DNA from: Steinernema hermaphroditum | Taxonomy: Eukaryota; Nematoda; Chromadorea; Rhabditida; Steinernematidae | Direction: 5' to 3' | DNA: 64,000 bases | Assembly (NCBI GenBank): GCA_030435675.1 | Contig: CM059625.1 | Location: 13,578,001 to 13,642,000, forward strand | Shown here: one piece after another, positions 1-11,265 of the stretch | How the letters are laid out: each line of letters opens with the position of its first letter | Position numbering within the stretch: the first letter of the stretch is position 1 | Program-made: the position numbers and the translations under genes | The notes under the pieces: generated by a model | Databases searched by the model: none | Told to the model about the DNA's origin: nothing | Seen by the model: the letters and a program-made list of their open reading frames with translations, nothing else

Positions 1-1375
1 GAGGCTCATTCACACTTGTTGCGCAACACGTTGACACTAATGAAAGAGTTCGCACGGAGCGCGAGAGATTATCGGATTAAGATGGAAGAATCAAATTTAG
101 CCAAATCGCTTGAACTACCCCTAGTGACTTGGGTTATTTTTCGTGTTTGCTGGCTGCGGAACTATGGCGCACACCTGCATGTGGAGTGACAAGAAAATAC
201 GACACAGCCTGTGGGGATTGTACACATGTTTTCAATAGCCGCTGCCTTATGGAGGACAGCTGGTAAACACGTGTTGCTGAGATGGCAAAAGACAGTAACG
301 AACAATGATCGAAATGCAGAACGATGGTCTGCGACCCATCCGAGAGAAATAAAAGTAATAACTTGGCTCATTAAAGAACAGTACGTTTTTTGCACGCCTG
401 TGTGCGATGGCCTACTATCTATACGACCTTACAGTGAAAGGCTTGAACATGACTATGGGCCGAAACTGTATCTGTCTTTTTGTACGTGCTTTAGGGTCAA
501 GTTCAAAAAGGAAACTGCCACATGATAGACATAACCAATATGTACACTGAAGAATGCATTGCTTTGGTTGCAAAGGTTGAGGAGCTTCCGATTCGATTGG
601 ATAGAGGCATTGAAAATCGGGCATTCTCACTGTGTACTGTCTAGGAGCAAGCGTGATAAGTGTATTTCAACAACCGCTTAATCCCCTCCATATTGGTCTC
701 CATTAACTGCTGTTTGTAGTGAATTCAGAGGATAAAGCAACAGTATTTTGACTGTCCACTATTTTACGTTCTTGTGTCAGCAAAAAAAAATAAAGCTTGA
801 AACCCTGAATTATACGCTACTAATGGTATACATTCGTCTCTGTATTCCGTAAACTAGCGTGCTCAAATAGCCCGTCCCTTTGGACAAAGAGTCTTTAGCA
901 ATCCGTTCACCGATAGCATGACCTATGACGATAGCAAAGAAACCTTACTGTCTTCATTATGTCCAAGATTTCCCGTTATAGTGTGCTTAGTGACGCACTA
1001 TATCGTTTGTTTTCAACGAACGGTTTTGGAATCAACCTCTGTAACATTTCACACGTTTCTCGGACTATTTAAAGTAGAAAAAGACGTTCTTCGCTCGGTA
1101 CCACTTCCATGCAAACACAAGCATGCTTCCCTTTTTCCGCATCCTTTTCCATTTGATGAATCCTATCCCTTTCTTGATTGCCTCATAGAAGCCACGAACC
1201 GGGCGTAACACAGCATTTGTTCCACTATATCGCATTTAATTAAAAGCTCATCAGATAAATGTTATAAATACATAACTTTAGAACACCCGAACATCCGTAT
1301 CACACTCAACCTAGCTAGTAGTATCATATCACAGTTTTACTAATCTCGAAAGCACATGTAAATCGTTTTGAATCG
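1..1375. other. Intergenic, no gene recognised
   Basis: Short open frames occur on both strands, the longest about 104 codons, but none shows a family motif, a consistent splice pattern or biased composition. The right end is the downstream flank of the minus-strand rabenosyn gene. I see no RNA gene or repeat here. Confidence 0.5.
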
Positions 1376-3696
1376 TCAGTTTGGATACGGCAATTTCCGG
1401 TTTTTGAGGTCCTCTTCTATTTCTTGCAGATTTCGCTCCAGCAACTCTACATCGTTCATCCTCCCAGCTTCCGCCGCTTGCTTCAAGAATCTATAAAATG
1501 CCGATTTACTTCCTAGTGAGCGTTGCTGCTAAGATGCACCTTTGAACGATGAGGAACTGCTGTTGAACGGGATCCAGCGGCTCGCTCTCATCCTCCGTAA
1601 ATGGATTCAGATCTAAACGTGTTTCCGGCGCCCATCCGGCATCGGCTTGCGCGTGCCCGCTGAATGACGTATTGGCCCGGAGCGGACGACTGCTCTCTGC
1701 CGAGTGGTGCCTGTCCAGCGAAGAGCTTGATGCGATGTTCTTAGAGATCACAAATCAAAATTTGGAAGTGTTGACATGTTTTACCCGGATGGTCCGAGCA
1801 TTCTCCAGTTGTTCCTGGGTCTTCTTCTTTAGCTTCTGCTTCAATTTTTCGAATTCTTCGGGAGTTGGAAGTTTGACCAGATGAACGGGTGAATCTCTGC
1901 AGGCATTCATGGCATTCAGCCTGATCAATCTTTGCAGTTTCAATTCACTTGGTGACGGGGGCTTGTTGGGGTTATTCGTACCAAACTCGTCGATTTTTGC
2001 GCTAGAAAGGTGTAAGCTGCATCAAGCAGACGTCGCACTGCAAGTACCTGAGGACATCGATTTGATTTCGTAGACTCTTCAGCTTTGTACCGAGTTCTAC
2101 TGCGTTTTCCAGAGTGTACATCGTCTCTCCAGCACTAAAATAGAAGAAGTTAACATTTTGCAGGGAGGACAAACATAAATTTCACTTTTCAGAAAAAAAA
2201 AACGAAAACTGAGTAAAATAAATTCACATCTTTTCTGCAAACAACTGACGATGAAAAGTTACAAACTTACCGTAACGACTCCGCTATCCGCACATATGAC
2301 GATTCGAGCTTGTGCATCTGGTCGATCATCGCACACAGCTGATCGTAGAACTGGACGATGATCGGAGGTGACGTCCTCTGATCCATCTGCTCATCGCGTC
2401 TGTCCAGAAGACCTTTGCAGTTACCACACATTCTCACGTGTTCATCAACGTCCTGCAGCGTTCTATTTCGCATATTCAGGACGACATTCATCGGTACCTG
2501 TTGCAGAATGGACGAGAGGCTCGTCTCGGACCCGTCGTTCTTGAGCATCGAAGAAAGGAATTTTCCCGTTTGTTGTCGAATGGACGAAATCGAAGTGGAG
2601 GCGTCATTGGGCGGTGAATGATTCGAATCCAATTCCTCGTCGAGCCCATTGAGAATCTGCTCCGCGATTCCGGTCAACTTCTCTGAACACTATACATAGT
2701 TCGCGTATACGGTGGTTGCAGTTACTAGCTTTGACATAGGACAGAAATTGTGAGCATTGGTGGCACATGATTTTGCCGCACAGTCTGCAATGGTGTCTTC
2801 TTCTATAGACTTGGAACTTGACGCCACACTCCTGGCAACATCTCGCCTCTTTGTCGTCTGCCCAGGGGACCGTTTGCTTCTCGAACTCTGAATATTCACT
2901 GGTGATGCTTTAGTTCGGTCACCGCAACCTGACCTTTTCGCTTCTTTTCGTCATGCTCGCTGAAGTTGACTATTTTGTCGAGCCGAATGATGAGCGTATT
3001 CGTGTGGACGGCCACCTCGTCGATGCATCTGCTCCGGCATTTCAAGAAGTACTCCTTGTTGTCCCGTTTCGCCCCTTTAATTATATATGCATCAGTTTGT
3101 GTATGTGTCACTTTTGCATGATCTGTATCACTAGGATTGGTTAAACGTTCCAGGATTTTAATAACCATAAGAACGCCTAATCAACTTAAATTAATTTATA
3201 TATCATGCACTCTAAGGTACTTCTTGAATTTTAAATTTCAACTACGATGAGATATCTCAATATTTGTAATATATTCGCAGCTAAGCTTAACTAGAGGAGC
3301 GTAAGTAGTTGTGTCATTACAGGTATTCGCCTAGCAGGTACTTAAGACTAACGTACTCTGATGTCCTATAGCATCATACTTTTAACGAAAAGCCAATTAG
3401 CTTTTCACATACGTGTCTCGAACACCGTAATGAGAACACTTTAGAAAGTCCACGAAGGCATACATATATGCACTCCACATTTGCGCGGGTGGCCATAAAA
3501 GTCTGAAGTGGCAAGAAGAAGACACGAACGTACCGTCAGACTGAATGGGTTCCACGTAAGTCCTCTGGACAGCCGATTGAAGTGGAGATTCTGCTTGAAT
3601 GAGTTGCAAAGGTTGACTTTCAGTGACTCGCCGCGCTAAAGCGAGCATCTTCATCTTGGCCTCGTTGAGACCAGCCGCCTGTCCGCTCGAAAACAT
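1376..3696 (-). CDS. rabs-5: Rabenosyn-5 homologue (FYVE-domain Rab effector)
   Basis: Endosomal tether that binds PI3P through a FYVE zinc finger and links Rab4/Rab5 to SNARE-mediated fusion and recycling. Eight exons (3696-3534, 3074-2934, 2887-2726, 2682-2271, 2134-2048, 2001-1785, 1739-1540, 1490-1376) give 498 residues. Seen directly: WADDKEARC, then CQEC, the RRRHHCRLCG basic motif and CHQC. The last zinc pair, CGNC, comes about 75 residues later after a serine-rich insert, as in animal rabenosyns. Conserved segments follow: AGETMYTLENA, the LKLQRLIR helix, LPTPEEFEKLKQKLKKK, an NPF motif (EH-domain ligand) and a C-terminal QQQFLIVQRFLKQAAEAGR helix matching the Rab5-binding end. The start is the first in-frame ATG. 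The N-terminal C2H2 finger of vertebrate rabenosyn was not found and may lie in an unseen 5' exon. Introns 1 and 6 end in AAG rather than CAG. Confidence 0.9.
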
Positions 3697-6600
3697 GCTA
3701 GTTGTGGTAGTTGGGTGACTTGAAATTCACACGGAATCGACCGGACTGGAGGCTTGTTGTGCCGAGGGGGTGTTGGTGGTGGTCGACAGCGTCGACCTCT
3801 ATGAAACACTTCACTGGCGTCGCCTCGCGCACGCTCGGTAAAGTTCACACGCTCGGCTCGTCGGTTGGCGACGGTCGTTCTCGTCGCGTAGCGTAAACAA
3901 ATCGCTTTGATGCGATAAACAATCGAGCGAATGGATAACATACGCCTTGATAAATGATACAATTAAGGAGACGAGACGCAAACGATTTGCATATGTGGTG
4001 AGGGAGAGCAATGTTAGGGTGTCTTTCTGTGAAATGCTAAATTCAATGCAGAGTTGACCTCGGGAGGGTCGGTTGGCGCCTATAATGGCCGCGCGAATCC
4101 ACACCTGAGATATGTAATTACACTTTGATTCGCAGTACTTAAGAAGTCCTAGTAGAAAGAATTGCTCTAATGACTCTCATCTTCTTTCACTGCTCAACTA
4201 AATGCTCAGGTCCGTAGGAACCCTTTGCACGTTTTTATAGGTTTATAAATATCTGGTTCTGTCGCAACTTCACCTAGAACCTCATCTCTCGATGATGAAA
4301 GTGAAAATCTAATAGCTGCTTTTATGTCGACATTCAATTTTGTCACAAACGAGCAAAACGATTTCGAAGCAATTAGAATTATTTTTAAACAGAACGCAAT
4401 TTGCTTTCTGGAAACCGTTTTGCACATACGCAGAAAAGTGACCAGTCCAAGTCGGTAAAAACCGTTGTTTACAGAGATTTGCACGTTTGTCGTTCCGAGG
4501 AAATCGGGCTTCTGATATTCGTGGAATTCAAAGCACAAACGTGGGCGAGTGAGCAAGGAACTTCATCATTGAGCACCTTTCATTTTTGCTCTGCTCAAAT
4601 AGATTGTAATAGCTACCTGACGAAAGAATGAATGAGAGGCAATGAAGATTTGGAAGCCCGGATTTCCAGAATTTCTGCTAAACCACTTTTGGCGTCGCCT
4701 GGTGTAAACACGGTCGCCTACCACATCCCTTGTGCTGCTTACTGGCTATTATGCGCAGAATGGCACCTAACATCACTTGACACTCATGGCTAAGAACTAT
4801 TAGGAAAGTCTTAAGAGAGCTTTAAAAATTGTTCGTTCTATTTTTATACGTGCATGTTCCCATTTTAGCTCCCTTCCACTTTCGGATATGATGCCCACTT
4901 TTAACCTCCTTAAAAGCTCTGACAGTGATGTCCTAGAGTGGTGTAAACACCTTGACCGCGCGTTGAACTTGTTGCTAAAGGCCTAAGACCAGATGTCCAT
5001 ATTTGTACATCTCACAATCCTCTCTAACGGTTCAGAGTCTTTACATTTGTTCAGGCGTTGCATCTGGGCCCCTTTGCAAAAATGCCGCTTAAAGTTAGTC
5101 CTAGTGTTAAGCCGCTCCTTTTCAATTCCTAGTCTACGGTAGTACTGACGTAGCACTTCTCGTTTAGGACAAAATCGCCTGCGTAATCACTTAAAATTAC
5201 GTAGGCCGGAGTGGCTGGACACATGCTGGCTTTTAAATCTTAGTTACGTTTCTTAAGAATTTAGTCACGGATTTAGCTTCCGCGCACTTCCAATTAAAAA
5301 CATCGAAATCGTCATCACAAGAACATAGTCAGATTCCGATTTAACAGGTCTATTACGTCGGCACCGTCTTCCGTTGTCCGGATCGAAAATAGCATCACTT
5401 TAAACAGCACAATTTCAACTGTGAGTCAGAGAAAAGTTGAAATGTGAACGCGGAGCCATGAAAGAAGCGATCACCATAGCTGCGTCCACTTCCAAAAGTG
5501 GCCTCTGTGGGGAAACAAATAGATGGATGACGGTAAGAACGGAACTTGTCATTTATCATGCGTCAATTTGTCAAAATCGTCGCACGATCGTAAGGAGTAG
5601 AATTTCCGGAATGCGAACAGAAACGCTTAATTCGATGTTTTCCACCACATAGCTCATCAAAGACTAGACTACCTTCATCGTTTTTGTCCCTCCAGTGTTT
5701 AGGACTTTTTAATACTTCGAAAACAACGATGCATGGAGTCTGTCCGATCCTCGCAGGTGATCATCGAGACTAACTTGAATGAACCGGAATAGTGTACAAA
5801 GCACCGGAAACTAGAAAGAAAAGTCCGCTTCTTGGAGAGAAAACATCGGATTCCCTTTATTCACAAGTCGCTTCTTCTTTCCGAATCCTCACCTTTCTTT
5901 GGATTTAAGGCGAAACGTTTGTTCCACCAAGACTTTTGATCTTTTGGAACTTAATCTTTAACGAGTCTTCGTCGATTATAATTCGAACATCGGGGACCTC
6001 CGTTCGCTCTTGTTCGTTTGATTGATTAAATTGCATATTCCACATTTATTCAAAAAACAAACTGCAGAAACACTGCCAATTCTTTGGCCATTCATTTTCA
6101 CAATTCACCGCAAAAACACCACTAACGAAGTCACAAACTCGATAAAGCGGAAATGAATGTCGACCAACGCAGCACCTTTTGGCATCGGAAATCCGAAGGC
6201 CACCTTTGACGCAAAAATAGAAAGACCGATCTGTACGATCTTCATGCTTCCGTGTTCGAGTTCACTATATAAATGTGTTTAATGGGGAACGACCAATCAG
6301 ATTATATTACTGCCAGGCGGCCCCGTCAGACAGTGACTAAACTCAGGTAATTTTGTCATAAAGGTCACCAAATGCGCGAATAGACCGACGAACTTAACTT
6401 TTCTCTTAAGTGATTATCTTTAAAAGCGCCTTCCTCTGACTCATCTTCATTTAGTTTCCATTTTTGGTACGTTTTCCACATGCTCATTCGTTCGAGCTTC
6501 TTCTGCACTCAATCGCCGTTTTATGGATGGATTACTGTCAATCCACGTCGCTGTTTACTTCGGCCGCTCCGCTAGAAGCCTCTCATTCGGAACGGGTGGG

Positions 6601-8121
6601 TTCAGTCGCCGCTTGGTTTCCCCTTTCTTCCATTTGGACTCTTCCATTTTGCGACCCTTCCAAAATGGAATTTGAAACATTGCGTGCATTTCTCTGCCTC
6701 GTGCAGATTAACGGGCACTCATCGAGTTGTTTGTCGATATGATCGAGTTTCCAAATCAATGACTGCTTCTTCATAGCTTATCAAACCCCCCGTAGTTCGG
6801 GCTTTCCGCCCTAACGTTTCGAGCAAAAGTAGTCTCACATGTCTTAATCCCGCAGAGCAACAATGCGAAAACATTTAGTCGCGGATTAGTGAAGGTTTCA
6901 AAACAGTTCGGCATTATAATAATCGTAGACAACCGCGAGCGCTTTAAAGTTTGAAGAATTCAGAGAACGGCTTTAGAATTTCGCATTTAATATCCAAGTG
7001 GGCTTTTGATTTTCAGTCTGGATGCAAAGCGAAATAGAGTAATTGTTTCGCACCCAACTCACTGGTTTGCCTCTCTGCACAATTTTTATAATGAAATGTA
7101 TGGGCCGCATGAATGCATGATGAATGCAAAACAGAATGGACCGGAACGGACCCACGCGGTTAGCGGCGCCGTCAATGAGACGACCGAGAAAGGTATAACT
7201 TCTGAACGCGTTCTGAGCTTCCCTCATTTTGTTTTGTGTCGCTAGTGAACTAATCTAAATTTATCCTTCCGAGTTCTCTTTTAGCGCTAATGCGTTAGAG
7301 AAGAGGATAAATAGGCTCTGCTTACGTGAGCAGAATTTTGTCGGAGGTGCGCGTACATCCTGTGAAATTTTAGATAGAGAACAAGCCAAAGTCCGACCCC
7401 AGCCACAGATGCCTCTGCTCACGGCGCGCTCTCCCAAGGGGTCCGGGTATAGTACCGTCCGGGCAACAGTAAACAGCTTCTTCTTTGTCACATTGGCGCC
7501 CCCTTAAGGGTTGCGCCGTCGCCGTGTTGCATTGTCCGTTGCCTTACTCCTTCTGCGGTGTCATTCGCCTCCTTCAGAAGCTTCTTAATTTCGTGCTGGT
7601 GTATTTGTGACGTCAGAGCATCCTATTCTCGGGTCCTAATATGAAGAGAGTTCCTTTTTCCCCTACAAAGGTTTCACGCCCCGATGACCCCGCCCAACTG
7701 AGAAAGCGCGAATTAGAAGAAGACGAAGAAGCGCCACGACCACAAGCGGATGCGCGAAGAGAAAGGATTATACACTCTCGGGCCAAATCACCGCCTTTAC
7801 GTGCGTGAATGAATCGTGGACCCAAAATTAAATATCAGATGTGTATTCCGTCCGTGATAGTGTCGGTTGTTCTTTGTGCCCCAAAGTGGAGAGGTCGTTT
7901 TCGGCGGCATCTTGTGGTGTACGGAGGCCGATAGACCGTCTCTCCGCGCAAACCCTCAACGCCGCTACTTGTTGATGTTGCCCATGGCGGATCGTGTTTC
8001 CGAGTACCTTTTCATGTCCGATGCCGAAAAGCTCATCATCTCTTAGCTTCAAGGATTCGGATTGTTTTCGCGTCCGTGTTTTCTCCAGCCATCACTTTGA
8101 TAAATAACAAATTCTGTTCAG
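3697..8121. other. Long intergenic stretch, no confident gene
   Basis: About 4.4 kb between divergently transcribed genes (rabenosyn minus, kinase-like plus), so it should hold both promoters. Open frames up to about 116 codons were inspected and lack family motifs or a plausible exon chain. The only frame with protein-like composition is the short charged one at 7641-7808, listed separately. No tRNA-like cloverleaf or strong repeat was noticed. Confidence 0.45.
7641..7808 (+). CDS. Possible small charged peptide, unrecognised
   Basis: An ATG-initiated frame of 55 codons ends in TGA. The peptide is strongly charged: it opens MKRVPFSPTK and carries an acidic-basic stretch LRKRELEEDEEAP, rich in Arg, Glu and Pro. 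That composition is unlike the surrounding non-coding frames. No family is recognised and there is no clear splice connection to the gene at 8122, because the only donor-like GTGCGTGA near its end would join in the wrong frame. It could be chance. Confidence 0.2.
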   Translation: MKRVPFSPTKVSRPDDPAQLRKRELEEDEEAPRPQADARRERIIHSRAKSPPLRA

Positions 8122-10048
8122 ATGGGATGCGCGCCGAGTTCGCGCAGAGGTTCGACGAAGGGTCGAAAAGGGGTGCATATCCGAGGAAAAGGTCGAGACG
8201 AGGATACCGACTCCTACATCGAGTGCGCCCGTTCTCCGCCCAGAGTTACCGTATCTCTCGGTTCCGGAGTGTCTCGCACTCCCGATCATGTCCACACTGT
8301 CATTTTCATATTTGGTAAGTGTAGCGCGCGAGACGGCGGATTTATGGTGCACAAACAACGCTTATTGCGATAAACTAAGGCTTCATCGGCGACTCTTTAG
8401 GAGGTCCGGGAAGTCAGAAAGGGATCATCACGCAAGAGCTCGTGCAAGAGTTCGAATTCGTTTCTCTTAGCATCGAGGACATCGTGTTCTCCTTCATGCC
8501 AAACAAAGTGGCAAACACAGTGGAGAACGTCAGCGAAATCCAAGAACTTCTGAGGGTATTCACACAACATTCTAGCTCCCTTCGACAAAGCCATGACATT
8601 GCAGCGAGACACGGGAGTTCTCACTTTGGAATGGGTTCTGAATATGGTCAGCGCGAGACTGTCGACATCCATGAGTCAGCGCTTCATCATCGACATAGTG
8701 CCCGAGTTGCAGAACATCATGCGGGCGGACAGTTTCAAAAATCGCAATCACGAAAAGCATTTGGAGAATTTTGAACGACGGGTGAGCGTTTCCTTCAAAA
8801 CAGCTTGACGTATGCAAATGTTGCATTTTAGCATCCTGTACTGTTTGCTCTCGAATTGGTGGTTTCGGAAGAAAAAAGTCTTTTGAGTGGAAAGACGTTG
8901 CGAGGCCCAGAGAGCGAGCAGATCAATCGGAAAGAGTTGAGTCCAGAATTAAGTGCGTTTCTCAAAGGAATCGATGAAGCCGATAAAGGACGGCTCGAGG
9001 TTAGTTGCAGGGCGACACGCCATTAACACCAATTACAGGAAGCGCCCTCTTCCGAAACACATTAGGCTTGGCGGAAGTGTAAATTATTTGATGTCTCATC
9101 ATTTTTTATCTGTCCAACGCCTTCTCTACGTGCAGATTCTTTAGAAACGAATCGACAACTATCACAAATGTTCGGAGCCGTTCCTCGAGTACTTCCGACG
9201 AACACGTCGCGTGATTCAAATGGACCTCAAAGTGCCCGGTAACGAGAACGTCGTCAAGACGGTACGGGAAACCCTCAACGACTTCGGATTCTCTCGCAAC
9301 AGTGACAACATTCGCGTTGTCATGTTTGTCATGAGTGAGCGAAGCTAATTCGTATGTGCTAGTGGCGACGTGCGAGTTTAGATGAGCGCCAAATTGGCGA
9401 AATTGACCTCGACTACTATCGCCTACGCCGTGTTCGTCTTTCAGAGGTTGCTCCAGATCGCAATGAGACATTTGTAAGCTCTTTTTGGATTGATCACGAA
9501 AGCCGTCTTATGTTTTGAGTGATCGAAACCACCCTCAACTAACAGCCCACGCTTTTAGAATGCGCAAATTCGTGCCATACGTCGATTCATCAATCGAACA
9601 GCAGAGTCTAACGAGAATTTCTTCATTGTTTTGGACATACTAAACAAGCCCGAAATTACGGTAACTAGAAGTTGGCTGCTTAATGTGCTTCAAAACGATC
9701 GCATTTCAGGGTATGAAGAAGATAAACTTCATCGAACCAAGAGAAACCTACCTAGAATACTACATTAAATCGCGTCTCCCTCGAGAACCTTATGCCAGGT
9801 GAGGCAGCCAGAAATAGCACCAAATAACACTTCCTTCCGCCCGCAGATGTAAGATGGCCCTGAACGCCATTACGTCAACGACCGAGGAAGTGTGTCTCTT
9901 CCCGAGAAGCTTCTCCACGGAGCTTGCCCGAAAGATCAGCTTCGCCTTCAGTGAACGGCTCTCGTTGGCAGAGAGCGAAGCGTTGTCCAGCTCCACGGAG
10001 CCGACGCTCTCCAACGGCAGTTCCGCTCCGCACAAATCTCCCTCTTGA
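8122..10048 (+). CDS. Adenylate-kinase-like protein with degenerate nucleotide site
   Basis: Nine exons (8122-8314, 8401-8555, 8605-8781, 8832-8999, 9145-9334, 9382-9473, 9559-9660, 9710-9798, 9847-10048) encode 455 residues. The ATG follows directly on a TTCAG, a likely trans-splice site. The N-terminus, MGCAPSSRR, fits N-myristoylation plus palmitoylation. Residues from about 60 follow an adenylate kinase: FIFGGPGSQKG in place of the canonical GGPGSGKG, then HLS-like, lid-proximal and FIID-like segments. However the glycine before the P-loop lysine is glutamine, the nucleotide-binding arginine region reads LSIEDIVF, and the DGYPR motif reads DIVPELQ. I infer a membrane-anchored pseudokinase related to AK1/AK5. 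The rest, including an EPRETYLEYYIKSRLPREPY segment, matches nothing I know. The frame stays open for 76 codons beyond the TGA. Confidence 0.7.
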
Positions 10049-11265
10049 CAATCAGCCACCGTACACTCAACCGATGAAGACATCGACCTGCCCAACAGGC
10101 CATCAAACGGGTCCTCCAAAACGAACGAACTGCCCGTTCCGCCAAGCAATGCTCGCCTCGGCGTCGAGAAACGCGGTCGTGAGAAAACTTCTCGCAGCAA
10201 CGGACTTCTCGTGCCTCCAGTGCCCATCAGACGTCGTTCTTCCGCACGAGTCGAGCAAAGCAAGCCGAAACAACTGTGATGCCTTCGAGTGTACGGTGAT
10301 ACTGTAGGGGAAACGTCCCTTAATCTTAAACCATTTGCGTCGTGCCTTATAATGTAACAGCAGACAATCGGCCGCAGCTATACCGCATTCTTCTACTAGT
10401 CTAGTACCTCTAAGTTCATCGATAAGCGCTTACATAAGGAACGTCTTCGCTAGAAAAAGCAACCTTTGAAGAATTAGTGACTGGACTACGCTCGAATTCA
10501 CCATGAGGATCATGGTTTGAAGATCTAATCTTGAGGAAGGAAGATCTTGAATTTACTTCATTCATACAATAATGCCAATGGAACCAAACCAGCCCAAAAT
10601 TTTGGATGATTCTGCGTGCCGTCGGAAGGATAACGATTTTTAAGAAAAAACACTGCAACATTCCCTTGTTGACAAACAATTACGCATTTTCTACTACGTG
10701 GTATACCTGCAAAATGTGAAGACCGAGTTGAAAAGGGGGTCATAACTAATTCGCACTTTAAACAAACTTATGAAGGTTTTTTTAACGTCTGCGGGCCTTT
10801 TGATATTAGCTTCTGCACCACTAAAAGATGAACTTGCGGCATTTCATACAAAAGGAATGCTGGATTTCCACGCTGAATCGATGCTTTTCCTGTTAGCATT
10901 TATCACTTCTCAACTCGACACAGATGTGACGCTGTTTATGCGTTATAGAGGCTTGACTTTTTCTGCTAACCTAACGATTGACATGTAGTCCTCGAGGTAA
11001 CCCGCAATTTCGGAATTGGCAAACTACGCGAATGCTAGCCGACACTTATCTTCTGAAAAACTATGCCATCATTGTGTGTAAAGGCGTATAATGAAGGTTC
11101 CGAACGTGCGACATATTCAGTATATGCCCGTCAGTCGTTTTATCGTGTCACCAGCAAACAATACGTGGAACGACCACGTTTCCTCGCATGCCAAACGCAT
11201 GGGACGAGGAACTGCCTTTGATTTCGCGCTTTTACTCATTTCCCGCTGATCTTTTGCATTTAAAG
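10049..11265. other. 3' flank of kinase-like gene and promoter region of COG2
   Basis: The first 228 bases continue the kinase-like reading frame beyond its TGA (see findings). Beyond about 10.3 kb the sequence becomes AT-richer with no convincing open frame. The right end should contain the promoter of the COG2-UFL1 unit. No TATA box or other site stands out. Confidence 0.45.

Noticed and set aside
9790..10263. 157-codon minus-strand frame
   Set aside because: Antisense of the GC-rich end of the kinase-like gene and its extension; no motifs.
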